Below, one piece after another: positions 1 to 5,243 of a stretch of 5,243 bases of DNA (its first letter is position 1; the number at the start of each line of letters is the position of its first letter). The translations under genes were made by a program, and so were the position numbers. Source of the DNA: Actinomycetes bacterium (GTDB taxonomy: Bacteria; Actinomycetota; Coriobacteriia; Anaerosomatales; JAJZPX01); the NCBI GenBank assembly GCA_021811025.1, contig JAJZPX010000167.1:1-5243 (forward strand), in the 5' to 3' direction. Below the pieces are notes generated by a model, which was given only the letters and a program-made list of their open reading frames with translations, was not told the origin of the DNA and made no database searches.

Positions 1-32
1 ATGCCCTGGCCGCCCATCTGACCGCCCTGCAT
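1..32 (-). CDS. Start of an unidentified Gln/Gly-rich protein (partial, cut by left edge)
   Basis: An ATG on the minus strand (complement of 30-32) follows a strong Shine-Dalgarno sequence, GGGAGGG on the minus strand, about four bases upstream. The visible codons read MQGGQMGGQG before the window ends. The start lies 70 bases downstream of the stop codon of the acuC-like gene, in the same direction, and I see no convincing terminator between them, so the two could be co-transcribed. Ten residues are too few to name a family. The Gly/Gln/Met composition suggests a flexible or low-complexity N-terminus. The call rests on the ribosome binding site plus the in-frame start, and a chance match in GC-rich DNA is possible. 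Confidence 0.45.
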   Translation of the reverse strand, partial: MQGGQMGGQG

Positions 33-101
33 GGTGCCCTCCCTCGCTCTCGGTGGTCGCGTACGGCGAGATACCCTCGCCCGAGGAGAGGCTAACGCCG
101 C

Positions 102-1256
102 TCAGGGGGTCAGGCCGAGGTGCGGGAACACGGCGGCGCGCGTCTCGCGCACCGCGGCGCGGGTCTTCTCGACGACCTGCTGCCGGCGCGCGTGGGGGAG
201 CTCGAACGCGTCGTCGGCGCCGAGCGTCGCCGGAGGCTCCTCGCCGAACGCCCTCACCTGCGCCCTCCACGTCTCGGGCAGCTCCTCCGGCACGTCGACG
301 CCGAGCAGCTCCGCCATCACCCACGCCCACGCGCGCGGCACCACCGTTCGCGCCGAGTACCCGCCGCCTCCGAGGGCGCACAGCCTGCCCCGGCAGAGAC
401 CGTCGGCGAGCCCGACGATCCGCCTCACCAGCCAGCGGTAGCCGGGGAGGCTGAGGCCGAGCTGGGTGAGGGGGTCGGAGTGGTGCGCGTCGACGCCGAG
501 CTGGGCGACGACGACGGCCGGGCGGAACGCGTCCGCGAGCGGGACCACGACGCCGTCGAACGCCAGGCGGTAGCACTCGTCGTCCGCCCAGGGCGGCAGG
601 GGCACGTTCGCGGCGTAGCCCGTCCCGGCGCCCTCGCCGATCTCGTCGGAGAACCCGGTTCCGGGGAACAGGAACGCGCCGGTCTCGTGCAGCGAGATCG
701 TCATGACCTCGGGCGAGTCGTAGAACGCCTCCTGCACGCCGTCGCCGTGGTGCCCGTCGATGTCGACGTAGAGCACCCTGAGGCCGGGATGCTGCTCGCG
801 GACGGCGGCGATGGCGACGGCGGGGTCGTTGTAGACGCAGAAGCCGGCCGCCCTCGCCCGATGAGCGTGGTGCAGCCCGCCGGCGGGCGAGAAAGCGCGG
901 AGGCAGCGCTCCTCCACCACCGCCGAGAGCGCTGCGGCCGACGCGCCGCAGACGAGGGCCGACGCCTCGTGCATGCCGCGGAACACCGGGTCGTCGGTCG
1001 TGCCGAGACCCATCCTCGGATGGAAGCGGTCGGGCTGCGCGGAGGCCTCCTTGACCGCGGCGACGTAGCCGGCGTCGTGGACGAGCTCGAGGACGTCGTC
1101 GCGTGCGGGCCGGGGCGACAGCACGGCGTCCGACGGCGGGACCCCATAGTCGCGCATGAGCGACACCGACAGCGTCACGCGGACGGGGTCGAGTGGGTGG
1201 CTGCCCCCAAAGTCGTACGATGCGAGATCGGGCCGCCATACGAGCGCCGCTTCCAT
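102..1256 (-). CDS. acuC: AcuC-like histone deacetylase family protein (zinc-dependent deacetylase)
   Basis: A 384-residue protein of the arginase/deacetylase fold, about the usual length of bacterial AcuC. The zinc-site and catalytic residues are all visible: the His-His dyad H129-H130 in GGLHHAHR, the DIDGHHGDG motif with putative zinc ligands D167 and H169, the third ligand D256 in QLGVDAHH, and the catalytic tyrosine Y300 in GGGGYSAR. An active zinc-dependent acyl-lysine deacetylase is therefore expected in the cytoplasm. In Bacillus the AcuC protein deacetylates and activates acetyl-CoA synthetase; that this protein does the same is inference. Other members of the family act on acetylpolyamines or other small amides. 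The start is set at the ATG at 1256 because GGAGG lies five bases upstream; an ATG 33 codons further upstream has no such site and its extension is not family-like. The gene is divergent from the condensing enzyme across 206 bases. No acetyl-CoA synthetase gene is in view. Confidence 0.92.
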   Translation of the reverse strand: MEAALVWRPDLASYDFGGSHPLDPVRVTLSVSLMRDYGVPPSDAVLSPRPARDDVLELVHDAGYVAAVKEASAQPDRFHPRMGLGTTDDPVFRGMHEASALVCGASAAALSAVVEERCLRAFSPAGGLHHAHRARAAGFCVYNDPAVAIAAVREQHPGLRVLYVDIDGHHGDGVQEAFYDSPEVMTISLHETGAFLFPGTGFSDEIGEGAGTGYAANVPLPPWADDECYRLAFDGVVVPLADAFRPAVVVAQLGVDAHHSDPLTQLGLSLPGYRWLVRRIVGLADGLCRGRLCALGGGGYSARTVVPRAWAWVMAELLGVDVPEELPETWRAQVRAFGEEPPATLGADDAFELPHARRQQVVEKTRAAVRETRAAVFPHLGLTP

Positions 1257-1315
1257 GCGTGCCTCCGACACGTCGTGCGCCTGCGGGAGTACTCGCCGAT
1301 ACGCCGGCGGTCCGA

Positions 1316-1345
1316 TTGTCGCCGAACGGCAAGGTGCCGTACACT
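1316..1345 (+). promoter_or_regulatory. Candidate sigma70-type promoter for the condensing-enzyme operon
   Basis: TTGTCG (1316-1321) and TACACT (1340-1345) each match four of six bases of the -35 and -10 consensus and are 18 bases apart. They lie in the divergent gap and point toward the gene at 1463. Transcription would start near 1352, leaving a leader of about 110 bases. The match is modest and was chosen by eye. No equally good promoter was found for the divergent acuC-like gene. Confidence 0.3.
1326..1340. promoter_or_regulatory. Inverted repeat ACGGCA-N3-TGCCGT, possible operator
   Basis: Six-base perfect arms (1326-1331 and 1335-1340) flank a three-base spacer. The repeat fills the spacer of the candidate promoter and touches its -10 element, where a repressor would block RNA polymerase. 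It could also influence the divergent acuC-like gene. Short GC-rich palindromes are common by chance in such DNA, and no regulator gene is in view, so the function is inference. Confidence 0.28.
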
Positions 1346-1370
1346 TACCTGACACGCTTGCCGGGCGCAG

Positions 1371-1448
1371 GTGCGCCGCGCCGCTGGCAGTCCCCGGGCT
1401 GGACGCGTTACCCTGTTGCTTCCCCCATGCCGGGTTTTTCGCCCTTGA
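1371..1448 (+). other. Possible leader-peptide ORF with three consecutive leucine codons (attenuator-like leader)
   Basis: A GTG-initiated frame of 25 codons ends with TGA at 1446-1448, touching the ribosome binding site of the next gene. Codons 15-17 are CTG TTG CTT (1413-1421), all leucine, two of them unusual for this GC-rich DNA. Around them, CCGGG (1361-1365), CCCGG (1393-1397) and CCGGG followed by five T (1430-1439) could form mutually exclusive stems, as in amino-acid attenuators. Against this, the stems are only five base pairs, the terminator loop would be 32 bases, and the GTG has no good ribosome binding site. This is a speculative reading. Confidence 0.15.
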
Positions 1449-1455
1449 AGGAGGT
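1448..1455 (+). promoter_or_regulatory. Ribosome binding site AAGGAGGT fixing a GTG start
   Basis: AAGGAGGT is a near-perfect anti-16S match seven bases before the GTG at 1463. It decides the start of the condensing enzyme. The open frame continues upstream to an ATG at 1193, but that start would reach into the divergent acuC-like gene. Confidence 0.85.
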
Positions 1456-1462
1456 ACGGCAC

Positions 1463-2656
1463 GTGGACAAGAGGCTCGCCTACGACATGCCCGTCGAGAG
1501 CATGCTGGGTCTCGCCCCGATCATGATCGACGACACGACCCTGCGCGACGGCGAGCAGACCGCCGGGGTCGTCTTCGCCAACAAGGAGAAGATACGTATC
1601 GCGAGGCTGCTGGACGAGATCGGCGTCCATCAGATCGAGGCCGGGATCCCCGCGATGGGCGGCGACGAGCGCGACGTCATCGAGCAGATCGCCCATCTCG
1701 GGCTGAACGCGTCCGTTCTCGGCTGGAATCGCGCGAATATCCCCGACATCCAGACGTCGCTCGACTGCGGCGTCGACGCGATAGCGATCTCGCTCGCCAC
1801 CTCGGACATCCACATCGAGACGAAGCTCATGAAGGATCGTCCGTGGGTGATCAAGACCATCAGCGAGTGCGTGACGTACGCGAAGGAGAAGAACCCGGAC
1901 GTCTACGTGTCGGTGAACGCGGAGGATGCCTCGCGGACCGAGGTCGGGTTCCTCATGGAGTACGCGAAGGCGGCGAAGGACGCGGGCGCCGACCGGCTGC
2001 GCTTCTGCGACACGATCGGCGTGATGGAGCCGTTCCGCACGTACCGCCTCGTCAAGCACCTCGTCGAGCACACGGGCCTCGAGATCGAGATGCACACGCA
2101 CAACGACTTCGGCATGGCCGTAGCCAACGCGATCGCGGGCATCCACGGCGGCGCCACATGGGTGAACGTCACCATCGGCGGCCTCGGCGAGCGCGCGGGC
2201 AACGCGGCGCTCGAGGAGGTCGTGATGGCGCTCAAGTACATCGAGGAGCTCGACCTAGGCATGGACACGAAGCGCTTCCGCGAGGTCGCGGAGTACGTCA
2301 TGGCGGCGGCAGGGCGACAGATCCCGGTGTGGAAGTCGGTCGTGGGCACGAACATGTTCGCGCACGAGAGCGGCATCCACGCGGATGGCGTCATCAAGAA
2401 CCCGAAGACGTACGAGGTCTTCTCGCCCGAGGAGGTCGGCCTGGTCCGCCAGATCGTGGTCGGCAAGCACTCGGGCGGCAAGGCGATCCAGCTCAAGTTC
2501 CACGAGTACGGCATCGAGCTGTCGAAGGAGGACGCGGCCGAGATGCTGCCGCGCGTGCGCGAGATGGCGGTCGAGCTGAAGCGCGCGCTGTTCGACAAGG
2601 AGCTGCTGTACGTCTTCAAGGACATGCAGGCCGAGCAGAAGGCGAAGGGCGCGTAG
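1463..2656 (+). CDS. Homocitrate-synthase-family condensing enzyme (homocitrate or Re-citrate synthase; DRE-TIM metallolyase)
   Basis: A 397-residue enzyme of the LeuA/NifV/Re-citrate synthase family, which condenses acetyl-CoA with a 2-oxo acid in the cytoplasm using a divalent metal. Visible motifs are DTTLRDGEQ (residues 24-32, with metal ligand D24 and catalytic R28), HTHND (211-215, metal ligands H211 and H213), GLGERAGNA (about 241-249) and HESGIH (301-306). The pattern TLRDGEQTAGVVF, the IPAMGG segment and the lack of a C-terminal LeuA allosteric domain place it with homocitrate synthases rather than classic isopropylmalate or citramalate synthases, which are longer. Sequences such as VNAEDASRT and RLRFCDT resemble, from memory, the Re-face citrate synthases of clostridia that are often annotated as homocitrate synthase. 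Substrate could be 2-oxoglutarate or oxaloacetate; 2-oxoisovalerate is less likely. It is first in a cluster with leuC- and leuD-type genes. The GTG start is set by AAGGAGGT seven bases upstream. Confidence 0.92.
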   Translation: MDKRLAYDMPVESMLGLAPIMIDDTTLRDGEQTAGVVFANKEKIRIARLLDEIGVHQIEAGIPAMGGDERDVIEQIAHLGLNASVLGWNRANIPDIQTSLDCGVDAIAISLATSDIHIETKLMKDRPWVIKTISECVTYAKEKNPDVYVSVNAEDASRTEVGFLMEYAKAAKDAGADRLRFCDTIGVMEPFRTYRLVKHLVEHTGLEIEMHTHNDFGMAVANAIAGIHGGATWVNVTIGGLGERAGNAALEEVVMALKYIEELDLGMDTKRFREVAEYVMAAAGRQIPVWKSVVGTNMFAHESGIHADGVIKNPKTYEVFSPEEVGLVRQIVVGKHSGGKAIQLKFHEYGIELSKEDAAEMLPRVREMAVELKRALFDKELLYVFKDMQAEQKAKGA

Positions 2657-2659
2657 CAG

Positions 2660-2683
2660 CACCGCGGCCGACTGCGGCAGGTG
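2660..2683 (+). other. Possible small stem-loop in the 94-base gap before the large subunit gene
   Basis: Just after the stop of the condensing enzyme, CACC (2660-2663) can pair with GGTG (2680-2683) and GCCG (2667-2670) with CGGC (2675-2678), closing an ACTG loop with a small internal bulge. No T-run follows, so it is not an intrinsic terminator. A ten-base palindrome lies nearby at 2689-2698. The rest of the gap up to the GAGGAGAGG ribosome binding site of the next gene (about 2736-2744) shows nothing else. Such structures arise easily in GC-rich DNA. Confidence 0.25.
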
Positions 2684-2750
2684 GGACGGCGCCGGCGCGC
2701 AGGTTGCGGCCGGCGTCGACTTACAGCGAAGCGACGAGGAGAGGGCGCAG

Positions 2751-4007
2751 GTGGGCAAGACGATCGCCGAGAAGGTCTTCTCGGCTCACAGCGGGACCGA
2801 CGCGAGCGCGGGCGACATAGTCGTCGCGGACGTGGACTTCGTGATGGGGCAGGACGGCACATCGCCGCTCGCGATCAGGGCGCTCGAGCGCATGGGAGTG
2901 AGCGAGGTGTTCGACCCCGCGAGGGTCGCGCTGGTGATCGACCACTCCGCGCCGTCGCCGCTCGAGGGCGTGTCCGCGCTCCACGCGCAGATGCGCGAGT
3001 TCGGCAAGCGCACTGGTGCGATCCTCTACGACGTGGGGTGCGGGGTGTGCCACCAGCTGGTGCCCGAGCAGGGACACGTCGTGCCGGGCGACCTGATGGT
3101 GGGCTGCGACAGCCACACCTGCACCTACGGGGCCGTCAACGTGTTCTCCACCGGCGTGGGCTCGACGGACGGCGCCGCCGCGATGGCGGCCGGCAAGCTG
3201 TGGTTCAAGGTGCCCGAGACGTATCTGGTGACGTATGCCGGCGAGCTGCCGGCGGGCGTGTTCAGCAAGGACCTCGTCCTCGCGCTGGCCGGCAGGATCG
3301 GCGCGGACGGCGCGACGTACATGGCGCTCGAGTTCGACGGGCCCGTGATCGGCGCGCTGTCGGTGGAAGCGCGGATGACGATATCGAACATGGCTATCGA
3401 GGTGGGCGCGAAGGCCGGCCTGATGCGCGCGGACGCGAAGACGCTCGCGTGGTACGCGGGACGCGGGACGCGCGCGCCGCGGCCGGTCGAGCCGGACGCG
3501 GACGCCGTCTACGCCCGCGAGGTCACCATCGACGCCTCCGCGCTCGGCCCGCAGGTGGCCAAGCCGCACTCGGTCGACAACGTCTCGCCGATCGAGGAGG
3601 TGGCGGGCACGCCGATCGCGCAGGGCTTCGTCGGGACGTGCACGAACGGCCGGCTGGAGGACCTCGCGATCGCCGCGTCGATCCTTGGCGGAAGGAAGGT
3701 CCACCCGGACGTGCGCTTCATCGTCGCTCCGGCTTCGCGGCAGGTCTACCTCGACGCGATGGCGGCCGGCCACATCCAGACGCTGGTCGAAGCCGGAGCG
3801 GCGGTCGTGACGCCCGGCTGCGGGCCGTGCGTGGGCACGCACAACGGTGTGCCCTCGGACGGCGAGAACGTGATCTCGACCGCCAACCGCAACTTCAAGG
3901 GCCGCATGGGCAACAGCAACGCCTTCATCTACCTCGGCAGTCCCGCCACGGTGGCCGCCAGCGTGATCGAGGGTTGCATCACCGATCCGCGCAAGTACTT
4001 CGGGTAG
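2751..4007 (+). CDS. leuC: LeuC/homoaconitase-type dehydratase, large subunit (4Fe-4S)
   Basis: A 418-residue aconitase-superfamily large subunit of the short archaeal/bacterial LeuC2-HacA type, which carries the Fe-S catalytic domains and works with a separate small subunit. The three cluster cysteines are visible: C297 in GTCTNGR and C357 and C360 in GCGPC. Other family signatures include DHSAPSP (from residue 64), DVGCGVCHQ (94-102), CDSHTCTYGA (from 119), ARMTISNMA and STANRNFKGRMGN. The reaction is a dehydration and rehydration that shifts a hydroxyl group: 2- to 3-isopropylmalate, homocitrate to homoisocitrate, or citrate to isocitrate. The large subunit alone does not tell which, so the symbol is the family default. 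GTG start with GAGGAGAGG about six bases upstream; the full family length is reached. The gene starts 94 bases after the condensing enzyme and ends 12 bases before the small subunit gene, so a shared transcript is likely. The oxygen-sensitive cluster fits an anaerobic or microaerobic host but does not prove it. Confidence 0.95.
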   Translation: MGKTIAEKVFSAHSGTDASAGDIVVADVDFVMGQDGTSPLAIRALERMGVSEVFDPARVALVIDHSAPSPLEGVSALHAQMREFGKRTGAILYDVGCGVCHQLVPEQGHVVPGDLMVGCDSHTCTYGAVNVFSTGVGSTDGAAAMAAGKLWFKVPETYLVTYAGELPAGVFSKDLVLALAGRIGADGATYMALEFDGPVIGALSVEARMTISNMAIEVGAKAGLMRADAKTLAWYAGRGTRAPRPVEPDADAVYAREVTIDASALGPQVAKPHSVDNVSPIEEVAGTPIAQGFVGTCTNGRLEDLAIAASILGGRKVHPDVRFIVAPASRQVYLDAMAAGHIQTLVEAGAAVVTPGCGPCVGTHNGVPSDGENVISTANRNFKGRMGNSNAFIYLGSPATVAASVIEGCITDPRKYFG

Positions 4008-4019
4008 GGGAGGGCGAGC

Positions 4020-4520
4020 ATGGAGATCCGCGCGACGGCGTTCAAGTACGGCGACGACATCAACACGGACTACATCATCTCCGGGAAGTACAAGTTCAAG
4101 TCCACGGACATGGAGGCGATGGCCGTCCACGCGATGGAGGAGCTCGACCCGCGCTACTACGAGAAGGTGAAGCCGAACGGCGGCTTCCTGGTGGCGGGCC
4201 GCAACTTCGGGATGGGGTCGAGCCGCGAGCAGGCGCCGCTGGTGCTCATCCACGCGAACACGAAGGCCGTGCTCGCCAAGAGCTTCGCCCGCATCTTCTT
4301 CCGCAACGCGATCAACACCGGTCTGCCCGTGGTGGAGTGCGACACCGACCTCGTCGACGACGGCGACGATCTCGAGCTCGACCTCACGGCGGGCGTGGTC
4401 CGCGACATCACGAAGGGCACCGAGATCCCGTTCGCGCCGCTGCCGCCGGTGATGGCGACGCTGCTCGCCGACGGCGGGCTCGTCGAGCACTTCCGGAAGC
4501 ACGGGGGCTTCGCGCTCTAG
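4020..4520 (+). CDS. leuD: LeuD/homoaconitase-type dehydratase, small subunit (swivel domain)
   Basis: A 166-residue small subunit, complete for the archaeal-type LeuD/HacB family, which supplies the swivel domain closing the active site over the large-subunit Fe-S cluster. GMGSSREQA (64-72) carries the likely catalytic serine S67 and the substrate-carboxylate arginine R69, by analogy with S642 and R644 of mitochondrial aconitase. KSFARIFFRNAINTGLPVVE follows as the usual conserved core. The specificity loop after DINTDYIISG reads YKFK (24-27). In methanogen enzymes this loop is YLRT in homoaconitases and YLVM or similar in isopropylmalate isomerases, from memory; YKFK fits neither and recalls the LKFR stretch of classical aconitase. 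The true substrate is therefore open. ATG start with GGGGAGGG five bases upstream, beginning at the last base of the large-subunit stop codon, which suggests coupled translation of the two subunits. Confidence 0.95.
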   Translation: MEIRATAFKYGDDINTDYIISGKYKFKSTDMEAMAVHAMEELDPRYYEKVKPNGGFLVAGRNFGMGSSREQAPLVLIHANTKAVLAKSFARIFFRNAINTGLPVVECDTDLVDDGDDLELDLTAGVVRDITKGTEIPFAPLPPVMATLLADGGLVEHFRKHGGFAL

Positions 4521-4555
4521 GGCGTCCTTCGTGCCGAAAAGCGGGTACCCCTCAG

Positions 4556-4581
4556 CCGGGCGCGGCAGCCATGGCGCCCGG
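4556..4581 (+). other. Strong GC hairpin just upstream of the CapA ribosome binding site
   Basis: CCGGGCGC (4556-4563) and GCGCCCGG (4574-4581) form a perfect eight-base-pair stem with a ten-base loop, in the 75-base gap between the small subunit gene and the CapA-family gene. No T-run follows, so it is not a classical intrinsic terminator. It ends two bases before the GAGGAGG ribosome binding site (4584-4590). It could pause or terminate transcription at the end of the three-gene cluster, protect the upstream mRNA end, or affect CapA translation. The remaining 35 bases of the gap show nothing recognisable. Confidence 0.4.
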
Positions 4582-4595
4582 ACGAGGAGGTGCGC

Positions 4596-5243
4596 GTGGG
4601 CGCGCGCGAGCAAGCCGGCGATCCCGAGGACGTCACGCTCTTCCTCTGCGGCGACGTGATGACCGGCCGAGGGATCGACCAGGCGCTGCCGCATCCGTCG
4701 GAACCCTGGATCTACGAGCCGTACGCGACCTCGGCACTCGACTACGTCGAGCTGGCCGAGCGGGCGAACGGGCCGATCCCCCGTCCCGTCGACTTCGCCT
4801 ATGTGTGGGGCGACCTCCTGGAGGAGCTCGACGACCGCGCGCCGGATCGCCGCATCGGCAACCTGGAGACGAGCGTCACGACGAGCAGCCAGGCCGAGCC
4901 GAAGGGCATCAACTACCGGATGCACCCCGCGAACACCGGCTGCCTCCGCGCCGCCGGCTTCGACTGCCTAACGCTGGCGAACAACCACGTGCTCGACTGG
5001 GGCCCGCAGGGCCTTCTCGAGACGCTCGAGACCCTGGATGCAGCCGGAATCGCGACGGCGGGCGCCGGCCGCGACGGCGCTGAGGCGGCGTCTCCGGCGG
5101 TACTCGCCTTGCCGGCCGGTCGCGTCCTGGTCTTCTCGTTCGGGGCGAGCAGCAGCGGAATCCCCGCGTCGTGGGCGGCGGGGGACGGGCGCCCGGGCGT
5201 CGAGCTGCTGCCGGATCTTGGCGGGGCGGCCGCGGATCGCGTC
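4596..5243 (+). CDS. CapA family protein (PGA_cap metallophosphatase-like fold), C-terminus beyond window
   Basis: The frame stays open from a GTG at 4596 to the window end: 216 residues of a protein whose family is usually 300-400 residues long. Family motifs are LFLCGDVMTGRG (from residue 15; core GDVMTGR at 19-25), NLETS (89-93), GINYRMHP, LANNHVLDWG (N129-N130-H131) and a run ending in SGIPASWAA. These match the CapA/poly-gamma-glutamate capsule family, which has a calcineurin-like metallophosphoesterase-type fold; D20, E91, N130 and H131 sit at the expected metal and active-site motifs. In Bacillus, CapA/PgsA helps make or export poly-gamma-glutamate, but many members have unknown substrates. 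No signal peptide or membrane segment precedes the domain, so a cytoplasmic location is likely. GAGGAGG five bases before the GTG sets the start. No capB- or capC-like partner is in view, so a capsule role is unsupported. Confidence 0.9.
   Translation, partial: MGAREQAGDPEDVTLFLCGDVMTGRGIDQALPHPSEPWIYEPYATSALDYVELAERANGPIPRPVDFAYVWGDLLEELDDRAPDRRIGNLETSVTTSSQAEPKGINYRMHPANTGCLRAAGFDCLTLANNHVLDWGPQGLLETLETLDAAGIATAGAGRDGAEAASPAVLALPAGRVLVFSFGASSSGIPASWAAGDGRPGVELLPDLGGAAADRV

Noticed and set aside
120..1352. A 410-codon plus-strand open frame opposite the acuC-like gene
   Set aside because: The translation is low-complexity Arg/Ala/Gly-rich with no family motif, and the minus strand encodes a complete deacetylase with all catalytic residues.
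1257..1355. A 33-residue N-terminal extension of the acuC-like protein
   Set aside because: The extended start lacks a ribosome binding site, while GGAGG precedes the ATG at 1256 and the family begins near this point.
1393..1439. Stand-alone intrinsic terminator ending in TTTTT
   Set aside because: The stem is only five base pairs with a 32-base loop, too weak to call by itself; it is mentioned only as part of a speculative attenuator.
1193..1462. N-terminal extension of the condensing enzyme to an upstream ATG
   Set aside because: The extra 90 residues are not family-like, would overlap the divergent acuC-like gene, and a near-perfect ribosome binding site precedes the GTG at 1463.
4571..4573. 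ATG upstream of the CapA gene as its start
   Set aside because: It is not in the reading frame of the CapA motifs; the GTG at 4596 is in frame and has GAGGAGG at proper spacing.
2721..4925. A 734-codon open frame on the minus strand opposite leuC, leuD and the start of the CapA gene
   Set aside because: It mirrors the GC-rich third-position pattern of the real genes, has His/Arg/Val-rich composition and no recognisable motif, and the opposite strand carries complete, motif-bearing proteins.
2681..5083. An 800-codon plus-strand frame across leuC, leuD and CapA
   Set aside because: It is out of frame with all three genes, Arg/Gly-rich and without motifs; long stop-free frames are expected in DNA of this composition.
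1..5243. CRISPR array, insertion sequence, tRNA or rRNA gene, or toxin-antitoxin or defence system
   Set aside because: No direct-repeat array, transposase, terminal repeat, RNA gene or defence-family motif was seen; the genes present are metabolic or enzyme families.

Overview
The window is very GC-rich, with G or C at most third codon positions, GTG starts for three of its genes and strong purine-rich ribosome binding sites. This suits a high-GC bacterium. The enzyme types (a NifV/Re-citrate-synthase-like condensing enzyme and archaeal-type LeuC and LeuD) suggest an anaerobic actinobacterium-like or clostridia-like lineage. That placement is inference; no taxonomic marker gene is present.

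Layout: On the minus strand are a gene start cut by the left edge (1-32) and a complete AcuC-type histone-deacetylase-family gene (102-1256). A 206-base divergent promoter region (1257-1462) separates it from a plus-strand cluster. That cluster holds a homocitrate-synthase-family condensing enzyme (1463-2656), the large (2751-4007) and small (4020-4520) subunits of a LeuCD/homoaconitase-type hydro-lyase, and a CapA-family protein that runs off the right edge (4596-5243).

How the genes work together: the condensing enzyme should join acetyl-CoA to a 2-oxo acid, and the two-subunit Fe-S dehydratase should then move the hydroxyl group of the product (homocitrate to homoisocitrate, citrate to isocitrate, or 2- to 3-isopropylmalate). 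The beta-decarboxylating dehydrogenase that would complete such a chain is not in the window. The substrate cannot be fixed from sequence alone. The condensing enzyme lacks the C-terminal LeuA regulatory domain, and the small-subunit specificity loop reads YKFK rather than the loops known for isopropylmalate or homoaconitate enzymes. A citrate-forming module (Re-citrate synthase plus LeuCD-type aconitase) is therefore a serious alternative to the default leucine or homocitrate annotation.

AcuC-family proteins are linked to acetyl-CoA supply through deacetylation of acetyl-CoA synthetase, so the divergent arrangement may be meaningful, but this is a guess. CapA looks like a separate function placed downstream. 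I see no mobile element, CRISPR array, RNA gene or clearly new multi-gene system. The points most worth following are the substrate identity of the three-gene module and the attenuator-like leader in front of it.
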